Positions 10,815 through 23,800 of a stretch of DNA of 64,000 bases are shown here, in pieces (positions within the stretch are counted from its first letter, which is position 1; every line of letters starts with the position of its first letter). Position numbers and translations under genes: made by a program. The stretch is from Tetracentron sinense (lineage: Eukaryota > Streptophyta > Magnoliopsida > Trochodendrales > Trochodendraceae), in NCBI GenBank assembly GCA_015143295.1, contig CM026567.1, forward strand, positions 14,030,416-14,094,415. Reading direction: 5' to 3'. The notes below the pieces were generated by a model. That model worked only from the letters and a program-made list of their open reading frames with translations. It made no database searches and had not been told where the DNA came from.

Positions 10815-11748
10815 TTCTCAACGTACAAAAAGGTGTTTTTCACAAAAAAAAACTAATAAGGAACGATTCTAAGTAATTCTATGATTTCTCTACGATCGTT
10901 TCACAAGCTCTACGGATCATACTATGCTCACAAGGAACTCTATGATAAGTTCTAAGATCGTCTCACAAGCTCTACGGATCATAAATGTAATGCTCTAAGA
11001 TCTCTAAAGATATGCTCTATGTTGTGCTCTATGGTATCTCCATGTGTCTCTACGGATCATAATGACTTTAAGTAACTCCGTGAACTCACAAGAACTCACA
11101 AGGCTATGATTATCGCATGACTCTCAAGGTTGTTTTGGTTTTGGTTTCGAAACTCATCTCACATGTTATTTCAAAGTTTCCACGCACTTACATGTTTTTA
11201 CGGATTTCATTCTCCATGATTTGTATGCTCTATGCTTAATGCTTTATTGTTATTAGTTTGTATACGCTGAGTATTCCAGGCTCAGCCGATATTTGTTATC
11301 ATCGGCAGGTGCTCGGGCTCCGTTCAACATATGTGGCATGGAACCATGGTTGGAGGAAGAGTACTTCGACCCGGAGCCTTCCATGGATCATTATCAGGAC
11401 GATGGTCATATAGATAGGTGTCGAGACTTCGACTTTTGTTGATCGGCAGACTTAGAACTTTAAGATGTTATTTTGTGATGTGAGTGTGGGGTTTGTCCAC
11501 TCCACTTTTGGGTTTCTCACATGTATATACTTTTGTTGGTTCATACTTGAATTGAGTTATAGGAGTATCGCTTTGCTTTCGCTATGTTTAGTATTTTATT
11601 CCGCTGTGCATTCTTTATCGCTTTCACTAGATATGTTTGTGTTTCTGACAGGTCTCCACGTGTGCCTTATGTATTATATTGGAGGTATGATACGGCGGTC
11701 ACAAGTCAATGTATCCCTAACTCCTAGGGGGTATTTTGGGTCGCGACA
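10815..11748 (+). mobile_element. Chromovirus-type LTR, right part (interrupted by element 1)
   Basis: Continues from position 64. It ends with CTAACTCCTAGGGGG ... GGGTCGCGACA at 11748. Read in reverse it matches the start of the solo LTR at 12325 (TGTTGCGACCC ... CCTAGGAGTTAG), so the two are related LTRs in opposite orientation. Contains repeated CTCTACGGATCAT-like words at 10895-11070. The element it belonged to lies left of the window or has been lost. No gene seen. Confidence 0.65.
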
Positions 11749-12324
11749 TAGAACGAGTTGCATAAGGTTGAAATCAACTCTTCTTTGACTTCAGATCGTA
11801 TCATATGGACTCCAAACAGTACAGGCACTTATTCTATTAAATCAGCATGGAATTGCATTCGGGCCCATAACCAATTACTTCCACGATGGTCTCTGCTTCG
11901 GTCAGGTCAGTACATACCTCGGCAATCCTTTATCTCCTGGCTTGCGCTCTCGAATAGCCCCCAAACTCAAGATCGGCTTCTTAGGCTCAACATCTTAACT
12001 CGCTCAAGATGTGTCTTCTGCTGGACTTCGACGGAGAATACCGCACATCTTTTTTTTGACTGCAGATTCACAAATCAGATTTGGAAATATGTGTTACAGC
12101 TCTGCGGTTACCCCTCACTTGATTCTCCCTTGGGACCGTGAGGTTGAATGGGTGGCTAAGGAATTCCATGGTATAAATCTAATCCAGAATATCAAACGAG
12201 TTGCATTTTGTGCCACAATTTATCACATCTGGGCTGAACGAAATGGCAGAATATTCTCAAACTCTTCCAAATCCCTTGAGCAACTTATTAGCAGCATCAT
12301 CACAGACATTAGACTCAAGATAAG
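11749..12324 (+). pseudogene. LINE A, zf-RVT region (part 1, 5'-truncated)
   Basis: Fragment of an L1-type plant LINE ORF2. The translation contains IIWTPNSTGTYSIKSAWN and then FISWLALSNSPQTQDRLL, RSRCVFCW and HLFFDCRF, the Cys/His zf-RVT domain found after the RT in plant LINEs. A frameshift near 12110-12140 moves the frame on to EVEWVAKEF and AERNGRIFSNSSKSL. The fragment has no upstream RT in the window because the LTR at 10815-11748 borders it. It resumes at 14738 after the solo LTR insertion. It is closely related to LINE B, which lies in inverted orientation. Confidence 0.85.
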
Positions 12325-14732
12325 TGTTGCGACCCAAAACCCACCCTAGGAGTTAGAGTGAATCTTTGACGACTCATCATGACTTGCATGACTTGCTTGA
12401 TCAAAATAACCTGCAACAGACCTAGAGCATACACAATAGAGGACAATAATAGCGGAAACATAAACTATAAAGCACAACGGAAGACTTAACCAACAACCTC
12501 TATAAGTATATACATATTCATGATCCAAGTTTATATAAATAGAAAATGCGGACATACCCGCCAAAATACATGGATATACTCTCATCTCACCCACAGCTAT
12601 TCACTCAGAATCTACCACAACCTAACAGTGGCCCTCGCCCTGAGGATCCCCCACAGGCTCCTCAATGTACTCCTCCTCCACCCATGGGCCAGGAGCACAG
12701 ACATCAAATGGAGCAGCAGCTCCCTCAGAACCTGCCGACATAAACGTACAACTGAGCATGAAATACTTAGCGGGTACCAAACACTAACCAACAGCCATAG
12801 CATTGCAAATACAATATAAGACAGGAAGCGATTCATATCATAACAAAAAAATAAAACAGTTTATGTTTATGCTTGCGTTTCATAAAAACCGATAAATCGC
12901 TTGAAAACATCGTGCACTTGACTTAACTTAAAATTCTAGTTTCGTGCTTTAAAATTCGTCTTGTCATGTGTCTTGTTTTGTCATTTCGTGTCATACGTGT
13001 CATGCTTGTATCATGCTTGTCATGCGTGTACCATGCCTGTCATGCGTGCTTGCATGGGAGTTCAACATGCTCATGTACTTGTGAGATGCGCTTGTGAGAT
13101 GCCTTGAGAGGGAAGGGAGGCCCTTCTTTCGTGATATGCCTTGAGAGGGAAGGGAGACCCTTCTTTAATGCAAATACACTTGTGAGTGAGGGGAGACCCC
13201 TCATGGAAGGGAGGGAAGTGTAAACTCCCTCCTAAGAAATGCTTGTTCTTGTCCTCTTGTCAAAAGCGAGGTAAAACATATCGTAAAATATGTCCCACCC
13301 CTAACATCCTTACTCTTGCAAAACCGTCGGTAAAACATATCATGCATGCCGTGCTCGTGGAATCGTGTGCATACTTTCATTTGAAATTAAATATGACAAT
13401 TTGGGGATTTTGCAATACATAGAACATCAATAATTTGAGCAAATCAATATTCATACCAATTTAGGGAAAACAACGTATCACACTATCATAAATCCTAGCA
13501 ATTTTTGCAAGCTTCTAAGCATGCATTTCTTGATTTACAACTCATCTCTTTCACATTGGCATTTCATCAAACACGTGGTACGTGCATTATGGTTAATCCT
13601 AAATCTTAAAATTTCTAGGTGGGTTAACGATCATAACACACATGTGTATTCATTATTGGTACAATGCCCTCCCCATTTCATTCATTGCAACAACCACACG
13701 GCATCCAATCGCCCATTCACATCCACACCACCATCCATTCACCCCACATTATCTTGCTTAGAAATTTAGGGAAAAACATAAAATAAAAGAGACTATGAAT
13801 TAGGAGGGTAGTGTAGGGTACCGACCTTGATCTGGGGTTAAATAACACCGTTGATGTGGATTCCAACTTGAGGAAGAACTCCCACTTGGGTATGGAGAAC
13901 TCGTGATGCTTTGGGGAAGCCCCTTGCTTGTAATTTCCCAAGCTTGAACTCCCTTTGATCTCTCAATCCAAGCTCCTTGGAGGATTTCCTCAAAATCCTC
14001 TCTTCCTCTTTCTCCCATTTTCTCTTCTCTAGGTTAGAAATGCCCCAAAATGAGGATCCCTAACAAGAAAAGGGTTTAAGACCCTCAAATCCGGAATCTG
14101 CTAGCGCATGCGATCGATCACACACTTATCTGCGATCGATCACAGGTCCTTGCGATCTATCGCACCTGGATGAGATCTATCGCGCATGAACCTGAACATT
14201 TCTGGTATGATTTTCCCCTGCATGCGATCGATCGCACACTCTTGCGATTGATCGCAAATCCCTGTGATCTATTGCACCTGAGGATCCATCTATCGCATAT
14301 GGCCCCGAGAGTTTGGGACCCATTTTGCCTGTATACGATCGATCGCACCTGACTTGCGATCGATCGCACCCTTCAGATTTTGTTGTTTTTGTCCTATTTT
14401 TCCACACTTTGGTAATTTGGCCGTAACTTTTGACTCAGTTGCCCGATTTTGACGATTCAACTTGCGTTGGATTCGTCTTTCGAAAAGGAACATTCCTGAT
14501 GTTTTAGAATTTCCAATTTCTTCTTTATTTATTGAACGAATTGTCCCTAAAGTTGACTGATCCGCAAATGAGAATCAGTAACTCGGGTTTTCGATACACT
14601 CGACTTAGGAATACTACTTCTTAACACTTATGGTTCTTTAATTTTCTTCATTTCATAGAAATAGGAAGGTTACAAAGGCATAATGCCTTGACATGATTTC
14701 CAATACATGGGAAAAAGTTTCGGGGCTCTACA
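12325..14732 (-). mobile_element. Solo chromovirus-type LTR inserted in LINE A
   Basis: 2,408 bases from TGTTGCGACCC to GGGGCTCTACA, with target duplication ATAAG at 12320-12324 and 14733-14737 and no internal genes, so it is a solo LTR left by LTR-LTR recombination. By comparison with the gypsy LTR end at 59949 (CCGCGACA), the element faced the minus strand. It holds short GTCATGCGTGT repeats (about 12980-13060) and a cluster of GATCGATC palindromes (14105-14370). Confidence 0.88.
14105..14370. repeat. Cluster of GCGATCGATCGCA palindromes in the solo LTR
   Basis: About ten copies of a short palindrome, GCGATCGATCGCA or near variants (ATCGATCACA, ATCTATCGCA), spaced 20-50 bases apart. The solo LTR at 48397 has weaker copies (GCGATCGATCCCA, about 50545), and the LTR at 54974 has GGTCGACCGAC-type words in a similar place. 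Confidence 0.75.
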
Positions 14733-14737
14733 ATAAG

Positions 14738-15388
14738 CGCCTCAACTGATCAAGTGGAAGACTCGACCTGCAACAGGAATTTTCTTACCAAATGGCAGCT
14801 TTACCCTCGTTACTTTCATAAGTCCCAGCAGTGGTGTACTTGGTCCCCACCACCAATTGATCATTGGGTCCTTAATAGTGACGGCGAGGTGCAGGCTTTG
14901 GGCGTATCATACGAGACCACAGAGGAGATCCCTTGGTGGCCTACGCTACCGGGATAGTTGAAACGGATATTCTAAAGTTAGAAATCATGGCCGTTGCGGG
15001 AGGTCTCGAAATTGCCAAGGATTATGGAGTGCAAAATCTCATGATTGATTCTGATTCCTTACAAGCTACTAGACTTCTTCCTCTTCGAGTGAGACCCCTT
15101 GGACTCTAAGTAACCTTGTGGCATATTGTGAACGCCTTTTGATAGATTTTTCCTCCTACACCATTCATCATATATGGCGAGAAAGTAACCCAAGAGCTGA
15201 TTTTTTGGCAAAATTTTGTAATTCTATCTCTTCTATAGTTCTTTCCCCTTGTGACTTCCCTCCTGTCCTTTCTTCTATTCTTGAGAAGGATAGAGTGGGT
15301 TGTAAATTCCTTAGATTGCAATTTTTTCTTCTTTATATGTATCTGGTCGGGATCCGCCTAATCCCAGCTTACCTCCAAAAAAAAAAAA
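14738..15388 (+). pseudogene. LINE A, RNase H region and poly(A) tail (part 2)
   Basis: Continuation of LINE A after the solo LTR. Frames encode WSPPPIDHWVLNSDGEV, the start of a plant-LINE RNase H, then a shifted frame with MIDSDSLQAT, and finally IHHIWRESNPRADFLAKFCN, the RNase H end. At least two frameshifts are visible. The element ends in a 12-base A run (15377-15388), a typical LINE 3' end, abutting the inverted LINE B. Confidence 0.85.
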
Positions 15389-18300
15389 TCTCCTTTAGAG
15401 GTCTCATAGGCTAGCCATTGGATTTCCTCCCCCTAAGGCAACACTACACGATGGTTATATCCCAGCAGTCTAATCCAGATAGCTTGGGGAAAAGAACATT
15501 CAAAAAATAGGTGCTCCATGCTTTCATTGGAAATCCAGCAAAAGCAACATCTAGATCGAGTTATAACCGAGTGCTTGACTAATTTGTCTTGAGTTTGCAA
15601 TCTTCCTGATAATGCAAGCCACGAGATAAAGTTGTGTCGCTCTATATTAAGGGGGAACTAAAGGATTTTAGCCCATTCTATTCTACAGGATTGGGATCAC
15701 AATGCATTCCATGAGGATTTGAGTGAGTAGAACCCATTGGAACTTGGTTTCCAAATAATTATATCAATAGGAGGTCGGACCCGTAATTGAACTTTAGAGG
15801 CTGCACTCCAAACTTGACCGAGGTCCCATGAAGACGGGAGAGGAAGCTGCCACCTCCCATTAGATAATAAGGCTTCCACTCGGGCCATGGATCCAAGACC
15901 CGAATCATAGATCATTCGGTTACCATATAGCTCATCCAGAGATCGTATCTCTAACCTGCTGTCATACCATATATTAGTCTTAGAACCATCCCCAATGATG
16001 TGGAAAATGAGAGGTCGAGCCAATTTTCACATCTGTAATAGCTTTCTCCAAGACCAAGAACAGTCCACCGGTTCCTTTAATTTCCAAAAATGCTCATCTT
16101 TGATAAGATATCTCTTGACCCATTGAGACCAAAGGGAGGGGGAATTAGTCTCTATTTGCCAAACATGACGCATAAGAGCTGCCTTATTCCAATCCTGTAA
16201 CCGTCTCATACCCAGTCCTCCCTCAAATAAAGGCTTGCACACAGACTTCCAACTCACTGGGGAAACGTTCCTTTGAACATTCAGGCCAGACCAAAGAAAA
16301 TTAGCACAAAGTTGCTCAACCCTTTTTAGCACACTAGCAGGGAGAAGGAAACATCCTGACTAGTAGATGTAGAGACTACTAATAACCGATTTGAGGAGCT
16401 CCAACCGACCCGCATAAGAGAGGAGAGATCCTTTCCAAGATGCCATACAGTCTTTAACTTTGTCAATAAGCGGCTGGCAATCCGAAGCATATAACCGAGA
16501 GGAAACCATTGGTAGCCCTAGGTACTTTATGGGAAGTTTTCCTTCCTTGAACCCCAACATCCCCGAGATAAGCTGCTTAGTAGGGCTAGAGGAAGCTGCG
16601 AAAAATAACTGACTCTTCTCCTTATTAGGAAGTAGACCAGCTTCCTCACCAAACTTATCAAGGATAGCCTTGAGTGTGGACGCCGAGGAGGGCTCCGCAC
16701 TCATAAAAACTAATAAGTCATCTGCGAAACAAAGGTGAGAAATCTGCGGTTCAATGCATCGAGGATGAGGGATGAGCGTACCTTGCACCATAGCCTCATT
16801 GAGCATGAACGATAAACCTTCCATGACTATCACAAAGAGGAGAGGAGATAGAGGGTCTCCTTGCCTAAGGCCTCTAGTCCCTTTGAAAAAACCTGTTGGG
16901 GAGCCATTAACCACTACCGAGTATGATGGTGAAGTCACACAAGTTCTTATCCAGGCTAGGAACTTAACTGGGAACTGAAGCTTTTCCAGGGTAGCAAAAA
17001 GGAAATCCCATCGAACCGAATCATAAGCTTTCTTCAGGTCCATTTTTATCGTACATCTGGCCTTGCCCTTATCCCTGTGATAGTTTCGAATGAGCTCATG
17101 AGAAAGAAGAAAATTATCCACAATATTCCTTCCTACAATGAAAGCTGATTGGTTCCAGCTAACAATCGAACCAATCAGACCTCTCAATCGATTGGTGATG
17201 ACTTTGGAGATGCATTTGTAAATGACATTGCATAGAGAGATAGGCCTGAAGTCTCCAAACTGGTTAGGCCTCTTGCATTTATCAAGGATATAAGAGTAGC
17301 ATTAACTTGGGACAGTAGCTGGCCTTAGATAAAGAAGTTCCAGACAGCTTTGAGAAAGTCATGGCTAACTATACTCCAGCATTTACGAAAAAACAGAACC
17401 GTAAACCCATCAGGGCAGAGACTTTTATCATCTTTCATGGAAAAAAGAGCATTTTTGATCTCCTCATCCAAGACATCACTTTCCAAAATTTCTTTCTCAT
17501 TCTCACTAAGATAAGAGTGAAACTGAACCGAATTCTCAGTATCATTCTGCCCCTCTGTTTCCTTTCCCAGAAGATTCGTGAAGAACTTAATAGCTATAGA
17601 TCTTATCTACTCCTCATCTTCAGTTTTAAGATCATTCTCATCAAAGATTGAAGTATTCCTATTGAAAGACCTTCTAACCACCATACTTCTGTGAAAGAAA
17701 GCTGTGTTTGAATCGCCCAAGCTAAGCCATGAAATTCTGGATTTCTGCTTAACGGCTGCTTCTTCAGCTTGACACTTGCAAATAGTGCCTAGATTGTTCC
17801 CTTTCAAAAGAGGCCAGTGCAGAATTAAGGGGGTCATCTTGTAATAAGGTTTGGACAGCATCCAGATCCACTTTGGCAACTTGAATTTTCTGGTTGAGCT
17901 TCCCGAACAAATCCTTACTTCAAGGTTTAAGGATGAGTTTCAGCGCTTTCAATTTTTGAACCAAAATCAACATGGGGTTGCCTGAGATTGGCATCTGCCA
18001 GGCCTCTTGAACAAGATCTAAGAGCGATGGGTGATTAGCCCAGAAATTGAAAATTTTAAAGGGACACGAGCATCGAGGCTTATACTGAGCCAGAGTAACC
18101 AGAATGGGGGCATGATCCGAAATACCAGGAGCCTTGAAATCAGCCTCAGAAGAATCAAAAGAATCCAACCAAGATAGGTTAACCATAGCTCGATCAAGTT
18201 TCGCTTGGACACGAGCATTTCCCACCGCTTTATTGAACCAGGTATGCCACAACCCCTTGCTCTTCAGATCAAATAGGCCAGCTTTGTCAAAACAGTGATT

Positions 18301-18791
18301 GATGTCCAAGAAATTCTCTCAGAAACTTGTGCTCCTCAAATTTTCTCAGCTTGGGATCGCACGGCATTGAAATCACCTAAAAGGATCCAAGGCTCATTTG
18401 ACAGTCTGGCTTGAGATTCAAGATTAGCCCATAAAGCGTGTCTTTCTTCCCTAGAATTGGCAGCATAAACCACTGAAGCCATCCAGCTTCTACTCGATTG
18501 ATTATCAACTACTTGATAGTTAATCACCTGCTCAGTCTTATTTATGATTTGAACGTCAAGGCAGGTTGAATCCCAAAGGATCCAAATACGACCACGAGTA
18601 GAGTAATCATAGTTTTCAATAAGGTTCCATTCACGCCGAATTGACTTGCTAACCATAACTTTGTTACAACTCCGAACTCTCGTTTCAACAATGCCCATGA
18701 AGGCTATATTTTGGGTAGTGCTAAATCTCTTAACTTCCTCTTGCTTTGAGGGGTGATTCAAACCTCTAATATTCCAGCAACCAATATTCAT
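15389..18791 (-). pseudogene. LINE B ORF2 (endonuclease, RT, zf-RVT), frameshifted
   Basis: L1-type plant LINE on the minus strand. The endonuclease starts at 18791 (MNIGCWNIRGLNHPSKQEE, then WILLGDFNAV). It changes frame near 18310-18340 and continues to ISDHAPILVTL at about 18100. A connector (SRISWLSLGDSNTAFFHRS) lies at 17607-17879. The RT (about 17290-16360) has FRPISLCNVIYKCISKV, MDLKKAYDSVRWDF, RQGDPLSPLLF and the catalytic CFADDLL. The zf-RVT region (15400-16020) has FISWLALSGRLQTQDKL and RSRCCFCWISNESMEHLFF. Several stops and frameshifts make it dead. Its 3' end is missing because LINE A's poly(A) tail sits there. Confidence 0.9.
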
Positions 18792-18995
18792 GAAGGCAAA
18801 AAGAAAGCAGCCCCAAGAAAACCTTTAAAGAGCTACCCAAGAAAATTATCGAGAGGAACCTCCAGGCCCTGGCCGTCCTTGATGGGTCGGTTGTCTCCCC
18901 TGGGAGGGCACTCTTTGCCCCTTCCTACCTTCATCATTGTGTAACGAACTTAGAGGGCTAGGAAGTTTCTTGTGATGAGTAGCAAATACCGAAGC

Positions 18996-19318
18996 CTATA
19001 ACTCGTCTAAGGCCAAAACCGATGGAGATTCATTTAGAGCAACGAACCTGTTCGGACTGACAATGCTAGAATTCATCTTTGTGAGTTTACGTTTACCATG
19101 CTTAATTCCAACAGTATAATTTCTAGGGGCTACGCTGGTAAGTAATGCATTTATAGGGCCAATATCAATCTCATCCAAAGGCTCCTCACTCCATTCCTTA
19201 GTCCCTATTCCATCTTTAGACTCTGAAATGGCCTCGACACGGGTGGGTTCATGAGGAGTGCAACTCCTAGGGCCGTCTGATCTCCTGGTTGGCGCTGCCC
19301 AAAATTGCTTGCATTTCC
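18996..19318 (-). pseudogene. LINE B ORF1, C-terminal part
   Basis: An open frame upstream of the LINE B endonuclease runs from about 19318 to a stop at 18996 (KCKQFWAAPTRRSDGPRS ... IVSPNRFVALNESPS). Its position before ORF2 and basic, low-complexity character fit the end of a plant LINE ORF1 (RNA-binding protein). The N-terminal half is missing. Confidence 0.5.
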
Positions 19319-19520
19319 TAAAGGGAAATGGAAAACGGACCCAGGGGTCAGCTTCTAAGCTGACCCCGCTAATCTCATTCGTCCACTACCCTTTTTCACC
19401 ATACATCAACTATGGTTAAGCCTCAAGGGTTAACCAATCTAACCATGGTTTTTAGAAAAATAAAAAAAAATATATTTATTTTAATTTGATTAATCTTAAC
19501 CATGGTTAAAAAGTGTTAAA
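19319..19520. repeat. Short unidentified repeat with a perfect hairpin
   Basis: Begins AAGGGAAATGGAAAACGGAC and holds a hairpin at 19344-19367 with 11-base arms (GGGGTCAGCTT / AAGCTGACCCC) and a CT loop. The sequence at 39669-39730 shares the AGGGAAATGGRAAACGGAC start and TCAGCTTC...TAATCTCATTG, so both may be ends of one repeat family. AT-rich AACCATGGTT words follow up to the element 2 target site. Confidence 0.45.
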
Positions 19521-19525
19521 AGGGA

Positions 19526-20851
19526 TGTGCGATAGCCGGCCCGGGTCGATCTCCTCCCCACGTCCGTGTGTTTCAACCGATGTGAAGCCGAGATCTGTTA
19601 GAGTCGCCACCAATCAAGATTCTGGGTGTGATTGGTCACCCACAATTAAGAACCCTCGATTAAATAAAAAACCGAGAATGGGTCCGGGGATTCTTTTATG
19701 AGTTGGGGAAGGTGTTAGGCACCCCACCTCATCCGTCGAGCAACGGTTACCTCTTAACTTTCTCCATTAAATTAATTCGAAATTATTTTCTATTTTTTTT
19801 ATTATTATTTCGAGAAAAACCACCCCTCCTCGACCGAGTTAAGGCGATTTCATCCTTACTTGTTTTCTTTTATTTCGAGATTGGAAAGCCACCCCTCCTC
19901 GACCGAGTTAGGGTGAGTTTCTCTCTACTTGCGCGGCAAAATCCATTTTCCCTAAATCAGCGAACGCCACACATCTCTCCTCAACCGAGTTAAGAGGGGC
20001 CACGCCTACCTTTGGGTGGAAAAGGGACAAAATACTGATAAAAAAAATGGAAGAGAAGTCGAAGATCTAATCTTCCGACCCTTTCCTTCACCCGGATTTC
20101 CTCGTCCGCACAACCGTGAAGAGGGAAATCTCCGAGCTACTCAGAGAAAGTGAGGGAAGAAGAGACTTGGACGGGTAGAAACAGAGGATGAGGATGTGGC
20201 ATACCTTTTCCCTTTATAGATGCTCCAAGTGGTTGAAGAGAACAGAATGCTTTGACGAGATCCGAACTCCCAAGATTTCCCTCCCAAAGTTGGTGAAGAT
20301 CCCTCCTAGGTTGATGGCTGGAATTTCTGGGATTCGAGGACTAAGCTAGGCTTTTTCAGAGTTCTCCTAGGTTTCAAGTTGAAAGCCTAAAGGATTCTCC
20401 TCCGATTCTCAAGAGTTCTCCTCTGGATTTTCCAAGATGATTTATGAGTTGGAGTAAGGCTCCTTTTATAAGGTGAAACAATAGGATTTTCCAGCTTTTT
20501 TCCGATGTGGGACTAAAAAAAATAACCCCAAAACGTGTTGGCCCGCAAAACGAGGTTTTAATTAGGGTTTTCGTACGCCGCGCCTTTATGAAGGGCGCGT
20601 GACTAATCTTGGCAAAAAAATAGGGGCGCGCCCTTATAAAGGGCGCGGGTTAATTTCAAGCTTAAAAAAAACAAATGCCCCCCCCCCTTTTGGGCTCGAG
20701 TTGGTTTGGGCTTGGGCTTTGTTCTCGGCTTTGATCTTCGACCTTTACCTTGGATCTTCGGGTTATTTGGAGTCCGGATGTCGTCATTTGAAGCTCGCCT
20801 TTTGACACTTGGAGTTAAACCATCGGGGCATGCAAAAATGGGGTGTCTACA
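19526..20851 (-). repeat. Element 2 3' LTR
   Basis: 1,326 bases matching 27912-29238 with few differences. It ends beside the polypurine tract at 20852. Palindromes are at 20579-20599 and 20627-20647 and the TATA copy is near 20463-20470. Confidence 0.93.
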
Positions 20852-20893
20852 GCTGCCTCTCTTTGTCGGATTTGCTTGCAAAGAACGACAAAG
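20852..20893 (-). other. Element 2 polypurine tract and adjoining inverted repeat
   Basis: Minus strand CCGACAAAGAGAGGCAGC precedes the 3' LTR directly. CGACAAAG (20861-20868) can pair with CTTTGTCG (20886-20893 on minus) over a 17-base loop, as in element 1. Confidence 0.65.
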
Positions 20894-23800
20894 AAGAATA
20901 GACATAGGCCCATTTTTGCACTTGAAAACTAATGTGTGCATCCGTGATTGAGTCAAACATTTTTCACAAATCAATTTTTTCAAAATAATTTAAAAGCTCG
21001 GTAAAAAAAGGGTAAAGGAAAACGGAGACGGATCCAGCACGTGGGCACTATCATGGACCTCAATCTCCCTCACAAGTTCGATCCGAACCTGCGCAAAGGG
21101 GGTAGTTTAAAAGGAAAACGGAGACGGATCCGGCACGTGGGCACTATCATGGACCTCAATCTCCCTCACAGGTTCGATACGAACCTGCGCAAAGGGGGTG
21201 GTAAATAAGGTAGATTTGAAAGCTTTTAAACAATTTTTCAAAAAAATATATATATATATTTTTTTCAAATTTGTGACTCAGTTTGAGGATGCTCACATCA
21301 TTTCCATCGCAGTAATAGTCAAACAATCATGATTATGGAATGAATCAGACTGTCGATTGGTATGCATATTAAGTTCGAAAAACAAACCTAAAGTTTAATG
21401 TAGTACGGTTTCTTACCATACAACCATTGACTGATTGCAGGTAAGCAAGGTAAGCGTGCTTAAAAATCCTCTTTTTTTTTTTTTTTTTTGTGATCCATTA
21501 TTGATTCTCTTCTTGCTTTGCAGCATAGAGCTCCAGCTGAAAGTACTTTACTGTTCCTGATCCTGTACAGGTAAATACTAGTTAGTTGATATTTCTTTCA
21601 AAACATGCATGTTTATACCTTGACATTGGCCATTTGATTTCCTGAAAGTTGTCAGTTTATGCAGTATTATTATGTCAAAAAGAAACAATGCACTTTACTC
21701 CCTATATTTGTGCCTTTGCAGGTAGGCGGAGTAGAAGAGAACCGGAGGCTGATGATGGGCATGGCGTCGCTGAAGTCAACTGAGCCGAGAACCATTGGAA
21801 AAGATTTAGAGATTTCACTTTCTGCATTTATGATTTTGTATGTAATTTGTAATAAAAAAAATGAAGAATATTATTGGAAATCATTGCAGAGTCCAATGGA
21901 ATGGGGATCACAATCTTTTTTTCTTTTTCTTTTTTTTTAAAGAAAAAATAAAATAAAGAAACAAACAAAAACAAACAGAAAACTTTCCACCAGTGGGGTC
22001 GCACCTATGACGGTTGCCTACGTATCCCTTGAAAAGAGATTCAGACCAGCGTAGTTCAAAAACATCCAAGCAAGCAAGCACGCACACTTTTTTTTTTTTT
22101 TTTTTTTGAAAAAATATGATCATGAGAATTATAATAGGATTAAAATTGATGGGCATGATTCCGATCACTTTCAGAATGTTTAGACCAACATAGTATCCAC
22201 TTTATCACATTTGCCTAAGTCATTTGGATTAACCCTCAATGGTGTAACAACTATATGGTACTGTCCGACTTGAAACTACTTCTGTTCTCATCCTGAGCAT
22301 TGAGACCTGGTTATGATGTAAAATTGACTGCTGAAGCTTTTTTTTTTTTTTTTGTACCTTTTTTTACCCCTGATGCCAATTACGGTTTTCAACAGGTCTG
22401 GCCTGCGTAATTTTTGCGCATTGACGCCCCCAAAGGGGTTTTCATCATGCCCGCAGTAATTTGATCTTGCCATGACTTGATGTTTTTACTCGCAACGCCC
22501 TTTCGGGTTTTCATTGTGCCCTTTCAAGTCATGCTTTTCTTTATAGTTTTCTCTCAATCACTCTAATCCGTCATCGCCTGAACTCATGCATGCATATGCG
22601 TAATCTAATCTTAAGCTTTTATGATTATCATTGATCCGAGAGGACTTTAATGGTAGGACGAAACGTGGGCTATGGTTAGGGTTTTTGAAAGAAATGATGA
22701 AGGCTCAAAGGTTGTGATAATTGGGAAGAATTAAGACATTTGCTTGCTTTTGGGTTTTGTTCCTTTTCTCCTTGGGCGATTTTCCCGCTCGTCTTGCTTT
22801 TCCCTTCCCAACTTCTTCATTGGGCATTTTAAAAAAACTGCCCCAGTGTATGGACACTGGGGTTACTCTTAACTTTTTTGCTTTGGCCCACTTGTACTGC
22901 TTTGATTTTCTCATTTTTGTTCCCCCTCCCAGACACTGGGATACCCTGAATTTTGGCGGAAGCAATTGACCTCTTTTTTTTTTTTCTTCTTTCATAATTG
23001 ATCACAAAAATTGCCCCAGTTTATGGACATTGGGGTACCTTGAACTTTCGGCTTTACTTGATTGTACCCAAAATGTCCCAATGTGGGTGCAAAATGTCCC
23101 AGTTAGGTTGTGAAACGAATGCTAAGGCTCAAGGGGCTGACTAGATGACATATAATGTTGATGGGAGAAATGCAAGTATGGCCTCTCTTCCTTTCAATTT
23201 TAACCATATAACTCAAGATTGAACTATGCATAATACCTTTTGAATCAGGAAGATCTTCTTTGTCTATCATGATGAGAGGTCCCCCGGAAAACACCATTCT
23301 GATTATGTTGAGATGATTTGATATGGATTCTTGAAGTGAGTCACTTGTGTGGAAGCACCATCGTCTTTGAAGTACTCGTGTCATCATGTTTTGGCTTTCA
23401 TCATAGAATGACACCACCTGATATTCGATGAACATCCTTCAATTATCCGCTTCAAGTCTCTTATTTGCTGCCTCTATGACTCCATTCACCCGTTGTCTAC
23501 ATCAGGAGGAATTGTGATGGGTGATCTTGGATTACTCGCATAGTACTTTCATCTGCTTGTTCTTGAAGTTATTTCATTCGGATCTCATATCTGCATGTCA
23601 ATCACATTAGCTTACTGCCTCTGATGGTCACCATCTTGGGTTTCTCCTTTGAACCTAGGTTTTTGGATTCAGATTCCCCTATATTGGTCTTAACTCTTAA
23701 TGTCTTTCTCATGATGGCCCTGAAAAAAATCTGAAATTTCTTTAGAGGATCCATTTTGCCCATTTTCATTTATTTCAGTCAAATTCTTTTCATCATATTT

